Of a DNA stretch of 38,057 nucleotides, positions 1 to 7,792 are shown piece by piece. How positions within the stretch are numbered: the stretch's first letter is position 1; the number at the start of each line of letters is the position of its first letter. A program made the position numbers and the translations under genes. The notes beneath the pieces were generated by a model, which saw only the letters and a program-made list of their open reading frames with translations, searched no databases and was not told the origin of the DNA. Source of the DNA: an uncultured Porphyromonadaceae bacterium (lineage in GTDB: Bacteria > Bacteroidota > Bacteroidia > Bacteroidales > Muribaculaceae); the NCBI GenBank assembly GCA_902495075.1, contig CABUVO010000036.1, positions 1 through 38,057 on the forward strand, written 5' to 3'.

Positions 1-207
1 GAGACCTATGAATACAAGGGCTATATTTTCTATTACGAACCGAGAAAAGACGGCTTTTATTGGCTGACCGTCACATTCGGTCCGGATGAGAATTATTGTT
101 ACAATTCTAAAAATAAGTCCTGGATGTGGGGTTGTGATTCTGATAGAGTAGACACGTACAAAAAGTATTCTCTTGAAAATGATTCTGGAGATGAAACTGA
201 CCGATAA
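1..207 (+). CDS. C-terminal end of an unrecognised protein (5' end outside window)
   Basis: The first reading frame is open from base 1 to a TAA at 205-207 and gives 68 residues. The sequence is rich in Tyr, Trp and Asp/Glu (for example YEYKGYIFYYEP and KSWMWGCDSD) and ends in an acidic tail, which suggests a small soluble beta-rich domain. I do not recognise the family. The stop overlaps the start region of the membrane protein that follows, so the two are probably co-transcribed and translationally coupled. The beginning of the gene lies outside the window, so total length, start and any signal peptide cannot be judged. Confidence 0.6.
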   Translation, partial: ETYEYKGYIFYYEPRKDGFYWLTVTFGPDENYCYNSKNKSWMWGCDSDRVDTYKKYSLENDSGDETDR

Positions 208-532
208 ACGATTTTGGATAGCATGGCTTGTGCTTCTCCTTTTGGCTATTGTGAATTGTATGGCAGAAGGTTGGAGCGAGGATTCTGCATTGCTTGGCGG
301 TGCTTATGCGATGTCGCTGTTATCGACTTGGCTATGCCACAGGGTAAGTCCGAGAGTTGCCTACGGCAATTTGATTGTGATGATTGTCTATAATGCAATA
401 TTGGCTTACAATCTTGTTTTTAACAGTCGATACGGAGCCGGAATGACTTGGTGGTTTTATGCGGTTCTCCTAAACACGATTCATTCATTAGCATTGCTCA
501 CATTCGTTATTGCGGGTAGAAGAAAAATTTGA
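191..532 (+). CDS. small four-helix integral membrane protein, unknown function
   Basis: This is a protein of about 113 residues made almost entirely of four hydrophobic segments: around FWIAWLVLLLLAIVN, LLGGAYAMSLLSTWLC, LIVMIVYNAILAYNLVF and WFYAVLLNTIHSLALLTFVI. It ends with a basic GRRKI tail, which fits a C-terminus in the cytoplasm. There is no signal peptide and no catalytic motif, and I do not recognise the family. I chose the ATG at 191; an ATG at 179 and a TTG at 173 are in frame and equally open. Each of these starts overlaps the end of the upstream gene. Together with that acidic partner it could be a two-gene module, but nothing in the sequence names its role. Confidence 0.6.
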   Translation: MKLTDKRFWIAWLVLLLLAIVNCMAEGWSEDSALLGGAYAMSLLSTWLCHRVSPRVAYGNLIVMIVYNAILAYNLVFNSRYGAGMTWWFYAVLLNTIHSLALLTFVIAGRRKI

Positions 533-620
533 TAAATGTGGATAAGAATTACTTTAACCAGAAACGAAAAAAATAACAATGAATATCACATGCTTTTGTG
601 AATTCCACTTAATAGGACGT

Positions 621-748
621 ATTCCTTTGGATTTTATCCAAAATCAGCGTATTATTCCTTTGGATTTTATCCAAAATCAGCGTATTATTCCTTTGGATTT
701 TATACATAATTTATGGTTTATTCCTTTGGATTTTTACAAAGCTTTGAT
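621..748. repeat. 33-bp tandem repeat, about four copies, with dyad core
   Basis: The motif ATTCCTTTGGATTTTAT starts at 621, 654, 687 and 720, an exact 33-base period. In copies 1 and 2 the core TTTGGATTTTATCCAAA is a perfect inverted repeat with 7-base arms and a 3-base centre. In copies 3 and 4 the right half has decayed (TTTGGATTTTATACA and TTTGGATTTTTACAAA). The copies abut with no spacers between them. The last copy supplies the TTTG -33 element of the promoter for the ATPase gene at 780. The spacing of about three helical turns and the dyad symmetry suggest an operator array. Confidence 0.85.
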
Positions 749-756
749 TATCTTTG
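725..756 (+). promoter_or_regulatory. Bacteroidota-type promoter for the ATPase gene
   Basis: TTTG at 725-728 and TATCTTTG at 749-756 are separated by exactly 20 bases, a full match to the Bacteroidota -33/-7 consensus. The predicted transcription start is near 763, only about 17 bases before the ATG at 780. The -33 element lies inside the fourth copy of the 33-bp repeat. Confidence 0.7.
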
Positions 757-779
757 TATTTCCAAACAATCAATAGGCC

Positions 780-2177
780 ATGTCATATCTTGTAAGAAAC
801 ATAGATGCAGAGCTCCTGAAATGGAAACAATCTCCTCGACGAAAGCCTCTCCTTGTGCGTGGAGCAAGACAAGTCGGCAAGTCTTGGGCCATAAGGCATT
901 TGGGTGAGACGTTCAAATACTATCTTGAGATCAATCTTGAGAAAGAAAAAGACCTGTGCAGACTTTTCGAGGAAATCTCTGACGTACGGGAACTAAGCCA
1001 ACGCCTTGGGGCAGTGCACAATGTGCATGTGATTCCAGGAGAGACCCTTCTATTCATCGACGAGATTCAGAATTGTCAGGCGGCATTAAAAAGCCTGTGG
1101 TTTTTCAAAGAGAATTATTCTGACCTACATGTTGTGGCAGCAGGGTCATTGTTGGAGTTCGCATTGAATGAGATGCCTTCATACGGGGTAGGACGTATAA
1201 GATCCATATTCATGTATCCAATGTCGTTCAAGGAGTTCCTGATGGCGCGGGGCAAAGATATATGGGTAGAGGAAATTGCAAACGCTGATTGGACACATCC
1301 CGTAGAAGAAAGTCTTCATACACGTATTGTTTCGGAATTCCGGTCGTTTTTGATGGTAGGAGGTATGCCTGCCAGTGTTTCCGCCTGGGTCGAGACCCAG
1401 GATTATTCTGCGTGTCAAGACGAGCAGAACGACATTCAGCAAAGCTATTATGATGACTTTGCCAAATATGCGAAAAAAGTTGACCCGCAGTTACTCCGTA
1501 ACACATTGGCAGCTGTGGTGCGTCAATCTGGCAAGAAGTTTATTTACAGCAAAGTAGACGGAGGATATAGGGTTGAAGAAGTCAAGGAGGGACTTAGACT
1601 TCTTCGCGATGCCGGGATAATCATTCCAGTACAGATGTCAGCCGCAAACGGTCTTCCTTTGGGTGCGCAGGTGAATCCGAAATTCACCAGATATGATTAT
1701 CTCGACACCGGCTTACTTCTTCGGGTGTTGGCGATGAATTATGATGATGACAAGGAACTGACCAAACTTATACTTGCTGGAGAAGCACCAGAACTAGTGA
1801 ACAAAGGCATTGTTGCGGAACTTACAATAGGACTTGAACTCATGAAATCCTCAAATCCGCAGAGTAAGTATGAACTCTTCTATTGGGAAAATCTGGAAAG
1901 AAATGCCACATCTGAAGTGGAGTATGTCATAGCCAAAAACACAAAGTGTTTGCCCATTGAGGTAAAGGCAGGGACATCCGGAAAAATGAAGAGCCTGAGA
2001 CTTTTCATGAACATGAAAGAGCTTGCGAACGGCATACGCTGTTCGTTGGAGAATTTCGGACTGCTGGAAGTATCGGATACCGATAAAACCGGGCATCAGG
2101 TCAATCGTACTATTGGCATAATACCGCTTTATGGAGTATGGAGGCTCTCTGATTTACCACTTCCGGATCAGCATTAA
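780..2177 (+). CDS. AAA-type ATPase with C-terminal DUF4143 nuclease-like domain
   Basis: This 465-residue soluble protein has the usual architecture of the AAA_14/DUF4143 family. The Walker A motif is GARQVGKS at residues 28-35 and Walker B is LLFIDEIQ at 90-97, followed by AAGSLLEFAL as the sensor region. The C-terminal part ends in a restriction-fold-like core, SEVEYV followed by PIEVKAG, giving the E-x(n)-ExK pattern of PD-(D/E)XK enzymes. The family is very common, often in many copies per genome, in Bacteroidota and archaea, and its cellular role is not established; DNA-related or toxin-antitoxin-like roles have been proposed. The gene stands alone behind its own promoter and a dyad repeat array, and converges on cdaA with only 8 bases between the stops. 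Family assignment is confident; function is not. Confidence 0.9.
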   Translation: MSYLVRNIDAELLKWKQSPRRKPLLVRGARQVGKSWAIRHLGETFKYYLEINLEKEKDLCRLFEEISDVRELSQRLGAVHNVHVIPGETLLFIDEIQNCQAALKSLWFFKENYSDLHVVAAGSLLEFALNEMPSYGVGRIRSIFMYPMSFKEFLMARGKDIWVEEIANADWTHPVEESLHTRIVSEFRSFLMVGGMPASVSAWVETQDYSACQDEQNDIQQSYYDDFAKYAKKVDPQLLRNTLAAVVRQSGKKFIYSKVDGGYRVEEVKEGLRLLRDAGIIIPVQMSAANGLPLGAQVNPKFTRYDYLDTGLLLRVLAMNYDDDKELTKLILAGEAPELVNKGIVAELTIGLELMKSSNPQSKYELFYWENLERNATSEVEYVIAKNTKCLPIEVKAGTSGKMKSLRLFMNMKELANGIRCSLENFGLLEVSDTDKTGHQVNRTIGIIPLYGVWRLSDLPLPDQH

Positions 2178-2185
2178 AGCCAGAA

Positions 2186-2953
2186 TTACTTAAGCGCGCT
2201 GGAGAGGATGTGTTCGAGATCCATTGCGGAAATCTTTACGCTCAGCGAGCCGTCGCGAGCGACGGAGATGTTGCCGGTTTCCTCACTTACTATCACGCAG
2301 ATGGCATCTGTCACCTGACACATACCCAATGCCGCACGATGACGGAGACCCAGACTTTTGGGGATGTTCATATCATGACTGACCGGAAGAATGCAACCTA
2401 CGGATTTTATTCTGTGGTCGGCTATTATCATCGCTCCGTCGTGAAGCGGTGAATTCTTGAAGAAAATATTCTCTATCAACCTCACGTTGATGTCTGCATC
2501 TATTATGTCGCCGGTCTTCTCATAATCCGCCAACGGAACTTTCCTTTGGAACACAATGAGAGCTCCCGTCTTGGATTTCGACATTGACATGCAGGCATAA
2601 ACCACACTCATCACCCGCGAGTGTTCCGTCTCCTCATCCTCTTCATGATGGCGGAAAAGCTTTCGGAAAACTGTCCAGCGTCCTCGGCTACCTATGTCTA
2701 TGAGAAACCGTTTTATCTGATCCTGGAAAAGGATAACGAGCACAATCAGACCGATGCTCATGAACTTATCGACAATCGTGCCGGTGAGACGCATATCGAA
2801 AATCTCAAAAGATATGACCCAGATTGCGATGAAAGCAAGCACCCCGTAAAACAACGACAATGTTCCGCTGTTTTTCATCAGCCGGTAGAGATAGTAGAGC
2901 ATCAATGCCACTATCAGTATGTCAACTATATCTTTTATTCCAAAATTTATCAT
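2186..2953 (-). CDS. cdaA: diadenylate cyclase, membrane-bound CdaA type
   Basis: The enzyme condenses two ATP into cyclic di-AMP at the inner face of the cytoplasmic membrane. The 255-residue protein has three N-terminal membrane helices (about residues 10-26, 31-50 and 65-80), then a linker and the DAC (DisA_N) domain. The two signature motifs are present: DGA at 172-174 in SPLHDGAM and RHR at 204-206 in GLRHRAA, with SEETG at 223-227. Length and layout match CdaA/DacA of other bacteria. It starts 13 bases after the folP stop and so is the second gene of a folP-cdaA operon, an arrangement common in Bacteroidota. No regulator of CdaA (CdaR, GlmM) lies next to it. Confidence 0.95.
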   Translation of the reverse strand: MINFGIKDIVDILIVALMLYYLYRLMKNSGTLSLFYGVLAFIAIWVISFEIFDMRLTGTIVDKFMSIGLIVLVILFQDQIKRFLIDIGSRGRWTVFRKLFRHHEEDEETEHSRVMSVVYACMSMSKSKTGALIVFQRKVPLADYEKTGDIIDADINVRLIENIFFKNSPLHDGAMIIADHRIKSVGCILPVSHDMNIPKSLGLRHRAALGMCQVTDAICVIVSEETGNISVARDGSLSVKISAMDLEHILSSALK

Positions 2954-2966
2954 AGTCAGGTATATT

Positions 2967-3818
2967 TCATTCGGCTGTTCGAAGCTGCGATACGAGCTTT
3001 ATTGCCTCCACCGCATTGCGCACGTCATGAACCCGAAGAATATCCGCTCCGTTGAGAAGCGCAATAGTATTGAGCACTGTCGTGCCGTTCGCCGCATTAT
3101 CCGGAGTTATCTCCAGAGGTTTCCATATCATGGTTTTTCTTGATATCCCCACAAGCACGGGAGCTCCGATTATCTTGAATTCCTTCAGATCGGAAAGCAA
3201 CTGATAATTCTGCTCTACGGTCTTGGCAAAACCGAAACCGGGATCAATCACAACATCCCTCACACCCTTTTCACGCAACAACGCAGTCTTCTCAGCAAGA
3301 GCCGAGAGCGTTTCAGCTGTCACATCCTTATATTCCGTGAGGCTTCCCATGGTCTTCGGATTTCCGCGCATGTGCATCAGCACATACGGCACATCGAGAT
3401 CCGCCACAGTATCCCACATCTCCGGGTCAAGATCTCCTCCGGCAATATCATTAATTATCCCGACATTCCATTCTTCGACGCAGCGTCGCGCAACATCAGC
3501 CCGGAATGTATCAACCGACACCACGGCATCCTCCTTCACCTTGCGGATTGCCTCAAGACCGCGGGCAAGACGGGAATATTCTTCGTCGGGCGACACCTCG
3601 TCTGCTCCGGGACGCGATGAATATCCACCGATATCAAGGATATCCGCTCCTTCGGCAAGCATCGACCGCACTCTGTCGGAAATGTCCGCACTTTCTGAAA
3701 CGCGGCTTCCGGCATAAAAACTATCCGGAGTAACATTCACAATACCCATCACTTTCGGAGTGTCGAAAGAGATAAGCCTGCCATCTACGTTTATTGATGC
3801 AACCGTATCTAAATTCAT
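2967..3818 (-). CDS. folP: dihydropteroate synthase
   Basis: This enzyme joins 6-hydroxymethyl-dihydropterin pyrophosphate to p-aminobenzoate in folate synthesis and is the target of sulfonamides. The 283-residue protein shows all the family motifs: NVTPDSF at 28-34, DIGGYSSRPGA at 62-72, SVDTF at 101-105, MHMRG at 148-152, DPGFGF at 192-197 and GISRK at 224-228. Its length is normal for the family (about 270-290). The sequence gives no sign of the insertions seen in sul-type resistant enzymes. It is first in the operon with cdaA and divergent from rplS. The 5' leader on this strand contains a 15-bp palindrome at 3846-3860. Confidence 0.96.
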   Translation of the reverse strand: MNLDTVASINVDGRLISFDTPKVMGIVNVTPDSFYAGSRVSESADISDRVRSMLAEGADILDIGGYSSRPGADEVSPDEEYSRLARGLEAIRKVKEDAVVSVDTFRADVARRCVEEWNVGIINDIAGGDLDPEMWDTVADLDVPYVLMHMRGNPKTMGSLTEYKDVTAETLSALAEKTALLREKGVRDVVIDPGFGFAKTVEQNYQLLSDLKEFKIIGAPVLVGISRKTMIWKPLEITPDNAANGTTVLNTIALLNGADILRVHDVRNAVEAIKLVSQLRTAE

Positions 3819-3845
3819 CTTTTTTTAGTGTAAGCTCTCCCAAAC

Positions 3846-3860
3846 AAGCTCCGGGAGCTT
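3846..3860. repeat. 15-bp palindrome in the folP leader
   Basis: AAGCTCCGGGAGCTT is a perfect inverted repeat with 7-base arms around one base, 28 bases upstream of the folP ATG. It could be an operator or a short hairpin in the folP leader. There is no T tract behind it on either strand, so a terminator is unlikely. Confidence 0.45.
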
Positions 3861-3921
3861 TGTAAAGCTATTTAATCTTTGCGAAATTAACAAAAAACTT
3901 TCATAATTAAAATAAAAGTTG

Positions 3922-3929
3922 TAATTTTG
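3922..3929 (+). promoter_or_regulatory. -7 element of the rplS promoter
   Basis: TAATTTTG matches the Bacteroidota TAnnTTTG element. At the expected -33 position only a partial match (CTTT, 3898-3901) is seen. A start near 3936 would give an rplS leader of about 125 nucleotides. Confidence 0.5.
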
Positions 3930-3935
3930 CAGTCG

Positions 3936-4060
3936 GTTTTGCAATCTCTGATAAGACGGGATACAGGATTCACTCTCCGGAGAAATTCAAAGGGGCTGTC
4001 CCCCGCGCCCGATTTAGGAAGCTTATTTATATTGCAAATAATTTAAACGTCATAACAAAA
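3936..4060 (+). promoter_or_regulatory. long structured 5' leader of rplS (candidate ribosomal-protein leader)
   Basis: The leader of about 125 bases contains the palindrome TCTCCGGAGA at 3974-3983, then a GGGG/CCCC hairpin (3992-3995 with 4000-4003). This is GC-rich compared with other leaders here. Ribosomal protein genes often control themselves through such leaders, and L19 leaders are known in other groups; I cannot tell whether this one belongs to a described class. Confidence 0.3.
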
Positions 4061-4432
4061 ATGGATTTAATCAAAATTGCAGAGGAGGCATTTGCCACTC
4101 CCAAGAAAGAGTTCGACTCATTCGGCCCCGGTGACACAGTGACTGTGGCATATCGTATCAAAGAGGGTAACAAGGAGCGTATCCAGCAGTATCGCGGTGT
4201 CGTTATCAAGATCAATGGCCAAGGCGACAAAAAACGTTTCACTGTCCGCAAGATTTCTGATGGTATCGGCGTTGAGCGTATCTTCCCTATGGAATCTCCA
4301 TTCATCGAGTCGATCACAGTTATGAAATACGGCAAAGTGCGCCGTGCTAAGCTTTATTACCTCCGCAACCTTACAGGTAAGAAAGCACGCATCAAAGAGC
4401 GCTATGTCAAGAAAGACAAGGAGAACAACTAA
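4061..4432 (+). CDS. rplS: 50S ribosomal protein L19 (bL19)
   Basis: L19 sits at the 30S-50S interface of the ribosome. The 123-residue protein has the family core FGPGDTVTVAYRIKEG and the conserved RIQQYRGVVI and GVERIFP...SPFIESI stretches, followed by a basic C-terminus. It is single-gene here, with its own promoter and a strong intrinsic terminator at 4456-4490. The usual partners rimM and trmD are not adjacent, which is normal in Bacteroidota. The C-terminal tail (KARIKERYVKKDKENN) makes it slightly longer than the E. coli protein (about 115). Confidence 0.97.
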   Translation: MDLIKIAEEAFATPKKEFDSFGPGDTVTVAYRIKEGNKERIQQYRGVVIKINGQGDKKRFTVRKISDGIGVERIFPMESPFIESITVMKYGKVRRAKLYYLRNLTGKKARIKERYVKKDKENN

Positions 4433-4455
4433 TTTTCTCCTCGAAAATCGAATAT

Positions 4456-4490
4456 ACAACCCGTCCTTTTCAGGGCGGGTTGTTATTTTG
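4456..4490 (+). terminator. intrinsic terminator after rplS
   Basis: ACAACCCGTCC (4456-4466) pairs with GGGCGGGTTGT (4473-4483) through 11 bases with one G-U pair, with a 6-base loop, followed by TATTTTG. The downstream arm also contains the possible -33 element (GTTG, 4479-4482) of the gpmI promoter. Confidence 0.85.
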
Positions 4491-4510
4491 AGAAAAAATA
4501 GCTAATTTTG
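4479..4510 (+). promoter_or_regulatory. gpmI promoter, overlapping the rplS terminator
   Basis: GTTG at 4479-4482 and TAATTTTG at 4503-4510 are spaced by 20 bases. The -7 is a full match, the -33 partial. Transcription would begin near 4517. Confidence 0.55.
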
Positions 4511-4532
4511 CGTTATAACTAATGGAGTCAAC

Positions 4533-4563
4533 TTTCGCAAGAGTTAAGTTGAAGCTTGCGAAA
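4533..4563 (+). repeat. 9-bp inverted repeat in the gpmI 5' leader
   Basis: TTTCGCAAG (4533-4541) and CTTGCGAAA (4555-4563) are perfect inverted copies around 13 bases. The hairpin lies between the predicted transcription start and the ATG at 4604 and has no T tract, so it is a leader structure or operator rather than a terminator. Confidence 0.5.
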
Positions 4564-4603
4564 CTTAAATGAGTTGATATTAAATTAAGAATACAAACAT
4601 ATC

Positions 4604-6115
4604 ATGTCAAAAAAAGCATTATTGATTATCCTTGACGGATATGGTATCGGAGATCATAAGAAAGACGATGCCATCTTTAACACCCCAACCCCATACATGG
4701 ACAGCCTCGTGGCTGAGTATCCTCATTCCAAACTTCAGGCAAGTGGTGAGAACGTTGGTTTGCCCGACGGACAGATGGGTAATTCGGAAGTAGGTCACCT
4801 CAACATCGGGGCAGGTCGTGTGGTTTACCAGGATCTTGTTAAAATAAACCGCGCAATCGCCGACGGTTCATTTGCGGAAAACCCCGAAATCAAAAGTGCC
4901 TTCTCTTACGCTCAGAAAAACGGAGTGCCCATTCACTTCATGGGACTTTGCTCTGCCGGTGGCGTGCATTCCTCTTTAGGTCATCTTTATGCTCTTTGCG
5001 ACACCGCCAAGGCATACGGACTTGAGAAAGTATTCATCCATGCATTCATGGATGGTCGCGACACCGACCCCAAGAGCGGTGCTGGTTTTCTTCAGGAAAT
5101 CCAGGATCATTGCAAACAAAGCGCAGGCACTATCGCAAGCGTTGTAGGACGCTATTATGCAATGGATCGCGACCACCGCTGGGAACGCGTTAAAGAGGCT
5201 TACAACCTCCTTGTATACGGAGAGGGCAAACATGCCGACAATATGGTGAAGGCTGTAGAAGAGTCTTATGCCGAAGGCGTGACAGACGAATTCATCAAAC
5301 CGATTGTCAACGATCTTGTTGACGGACGCATCGGTGCCGGACACGTTGTTATCTTCTTCAACTATCGCAACGACCGTGCAAAAGAGCTCACTACCGTGCT
5401 CACACAGCATTCTGAAGACGGCATGAATCCGATTCCTGATCTTCAGTATTATTGCATGACTCCTTACGACGATTCTTTCAAGGGAGTTCACATCATCTTC
5501 ACAAAATCTGATGTGCCCGACACATTAGGCGAGTATCTGTCAAACATGGGTAAGAAACAGCTTCATATCGCTGAAACCGAGAAGTACGCCCACGTTACAT
5601 TCTTCTTCAATGGAGGCAAAGAAGAGCCATTTCCCGGAGAAGACCGTATTCTTGTGCCATCGCCCAAGGTTGCTACCTATGACCTGCAACCGGAAATGAG
5701 CGCACCTGAAGTAACCGAGAAACTCGTTACGCAGATCGACACGGAGAAATATGATTTCATCGTTGTGAACTTTGCAAACGGCGACATGGTAGGACACACC
5801 GGTGTTTATCCGGCTATCGAAAAAGCTGTAGCCACTCTCGACACTTGCGTAGAAAAAGTGGTTGAAGCTGCGAAAAAACATGGCTACGAAACCATCATCA
5901 TTGCCGACCATGGCAATGCAGACCATGCCCTCAATGATGACGGAACGCCTAACACTGCTCATTCGCTTAATCCCGTGCCTTTCATCTATATAGGATCTCA
6001 TAAAGATGCAAAAGTGAAAGATGGCAGACTTGCAGATGTCGCTCCCTCCCTTCTAAAACTCATGGAACTTCCCCAGCCCAAAGACATGACAGGAGAAGAC
6101 CTCATAGAATTCTGA
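4604..6115 (+). CDS. gpmI: 2,3-bisphosphoglycerate-independent phosphoglycerate mutase
   Basis: The enzyme interconverts 3- and 2-phosphoglycerate in glycolysis and gluconeogenesis, in the cytoplasm, using manganese and a phosphoserine intermediate. The 503-residue length is typical. Visible motifs are the alkaline-phosphatase-fold metal site LIILDGYGIG (Asp11), the serine nucleophile in MGNSEVGHLNIGAGR (Ser61), GRDTDP and VVGRYYAMDRD in the transferase insert, NYRNDRA, and the C-terminal metal ligands in NFANGDMVGHTG and IADHGNADH. It is monocistronic, between its own promoter and a terminator at 6131-6190. Confidence 0.97.
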   Translation: MSKKALLIILDGYGIGDHKKDDAIFNTPTPYMDSLVAEYPHSKLQASGENVGLPDGQMGNSEVGHLNIGAGRVVYQDLVKINRAIADGSFAENPEIKSAFSYAQKNGVPIHFMGLCSAGGVHSSLGHLYALCDTAKAYGLEKVFIHAFMDGRDTDPKSGAGFLQEIQDHCKQSAGTIASVVGRYYAMDRDHRWERVKEAYNLLVYGEGKHADNMVKAVEESYAEGVTDEFIKPIVNDLVDGRIGAGHVVIFFNYRNDRAKELTTVLTQHSEDGMNPIPDLQYYCMTPYDDSFKGVHIIFTKSDVPDTLGEYLSNMGKKQLHIAETEKYAHVTFFFNGGKEEPFPGEDRILVPSPKVATYDLQPEMSAPEVTEKLVTQIDTEKYDFIVVNFANGDMVGHTGVYPAIEKAVATLDTCVEKVVEAAKKHGYETIIIADHGNADHALNDDGTPNTAHSLNPVPFIYIGSHKDAKVKDGRLADVAPSLLKLMELPQPKDMTGEDLIEF

Positions 6116-6130
6116 TAATTTTTAAGACAC

Positions 6131-6190
6131 GGTCCTTGGGTTCTAAAGATCATTAATGGTCTCGGCAACTCAAGGACCTTTATATTTTTT
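6131..6190 (+). terminator. intrinsic terminator after gpmI
   Basis: GGTCCTTGGGTT (6131-6142) pairs with AACTCAAGGACC (6167-6178) through 12 bases with one G-U pair, followed by a T-rich run ending TATTTTTT. The loop of 24 bases is unusually long. Confidence 0.75.
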
Positions 6191-6211
6191 AGCACCTCAT
6201 ATTCAAATACT

Positions 6212-7792
6212 ATGAAGAAGATCTTAATGGCACTTGCTCTTTTAGCCGGAGGCGCGTATGCTCTCTCCGCTGAAGATCTTGTGATCCTTACTACCAATGA
6301 CACCCATTCGAATATAGACTTCGACAATAATGGCCGCGGAGGCATACTTCCACGTAAGGCAATAATCGATTCAGTCCGCAAAGCGGAGAAGAATGTCATA
6401 CTCGTGGATGCTGGCGATATGGTGCAAGGCTCTCTCTATTTCAAATATTTCAAGGGCGATGTTGAATATCCGATATTCAACATGATGGATTACGACATCC
6501 GTATTCTCGGGAATCACGAATTCGACAACGGACTCGAAGAGCTCGCAGCGCACTGGAAAAACGTAAAAGGCAGCAGACTCTCTGCCAACTATGACTTCAA
6601 AGGCACATCTGCCGAAGGTCTCTTCCAACCATACATTATCAAAAAGATAGGTAAAAAGAAAATCGGATTCATCGGCATAAACGTCGATCCTGCAAGCTTA
6701 ATATCCAAAGAGAATTATGCCGGAATGCAATATAAAGATGCCATTGCCACTGCGAATTCCGTAGCGGAGATGCTGCGCAAACAAAAGAAATGCGACCTCA
6801 TTGTGGCTGTAACGCATATCGGTTACGAAGCCATTCCCGGAAAGGCATCAGATATGGATCTGGCGCGCCAGAGCAAGGACATCGATATCATCATAGGCGG
6901 ACATTCCCACACATTCGTCGACCCCAAGACTCCAGACAAGACCCCTTACTGGATAGAGAATGCCATAGGCAAACCGGTGCTCGTGACGCAGACAGGCAAA
7001 TACGGTCGCAACGTCGGGTATATAAAGATAGACCTTGACGATATAAAGGATCACGATTTCGATTATGAATATATTCCCGTAACCGACCGATTCTCTCCGG
7101 AAGCATACGACAAAAACATACAGAACTTTCTCGCTCCCTACAGGCATGTAGTAGACTCTGTGAATTCAAATATCATAGCATGGAGCGTACAAGACATGAC
7201 AAACAACACTCGTGTCGGCGCATACCCGAACTGGACAGCTGATTTCGGACTTGCCTCAGCACGTTTGGTTGCAGACAGCATCCGTGCGTCAGGGAAAGAT
7301 TTCCCCAATGTAGATTTATCTATAATGAATGTGGGTGGAATCCGCCAGCCAATCGCAAAAGGCGCGATCACAGAGGGGCAGATATTATCCACCTTCCCTT
7401 TCTCCAACAGCATGACCATCATAAGCATCAAAGGGATGGATATCATCGATGCCTTAAGGGTGGCAGCTGCCAAGGGTGGCGAAGCGATAAGCGGAAACAT
7501 GCGCGTTGTCACAGATGGGGAAGGGGGGCTGCTCAAAGTAATCGTCAATGGCGAGCCGATGGATCCTGAAAAGGAATATGTCGTATCCACAATTGATTAT
7601 GTTGCACACGGCAACGACGATCTGGTGACAATGGCAAACAACACCGAACTGTGGCGAGGAAAACATGAGATGTGCCAAGATGTGCTCAGATACCTAAAAC
7701 ATCAGACCTCACTTGGAATTCCCATAAGTGCTGACCCGTTCAGCCGTTTTGTGGAGGATGTCAATATAGAAATCAATCAGGCAAAAAAATGA
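6212..7792 (+). CDS. secreted 5'-nucleotidase / UDP-sugar hydrolase family metallophosphatase
   Basis: The 526-residue protein has a signal peptide (MKKILMALALLAGGAYALSA, cut near residue 20) and the two domains of the UshA/CD73 family. The N-terminal calcineurin-like metal-binding domain has TTNDTHSN (Asp30, His32), DAGD at 66-69, GNHE at 100-103, TH at 201-202 and GGHSH at 229-233. The C-terminal substrate domain has NVGGIRQPIAKG and the FPFSNSM region. Such enzymes hydrolyse nucleoside monophosphates or related phosphoesters in the periplasm; the exact substrate cannot be read here. Its stop overlaps the ATG of the GH3 lipoprotein by four bases (ATGA), so the two exported hydrolases are translationally coupled and probably serve envelope salvage. 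Confidence 0.92.
   Translation: MKKILMALALLAGGAYALSAEDLVILTTNDTHSNIDFDNNGRGGILPRKAIIDSVRKAEKNVILVDAGDMVQGSLYFKYFKGDVEYPIFNMMDYDIRILGNHEFDNGLEELAAHWKNVKGSRLSANYDFKGTSAEGLFQPYIIKKIGKKKIGFIGINVDPASLISKENYAGMQYKDAIATANSVAEMLRKQKKCDLIVAVTHIGYEAIPGKASDMDLARQSKDIDIIIGGHSHTFVDPKTPDKTPYWIENAIGKPVLVTQTGKYGRNVGYIKIDLDDIKDHDFDYEYIPVTDRFSPEAYDKNIQNFLAPYRHVVDSVNSNIIAWSVQDMTNNTRVGAYPNWTADFGLASARLVADSIRASGKDFPNVDLSIMNVGGIRQPIAKGAITEGQILSTFPFSNSMTIISIKGMDIIDALRVAAAKGGEAISGNMRVVTDGEGGLLKVIVNGEPMDPEKEYVVSTIDYVAHGNDDLVTMANNTELWRGKHEMCQDVLRYLKHQTSLGIPISADPFSRFVEDVNIEINQAKK

Noticed and set aside
621..748. CRISPR array
   Set aside because: The repeats abut each other with no variable spacers, degrade toward one end into a promoter, and no cas gene is present.
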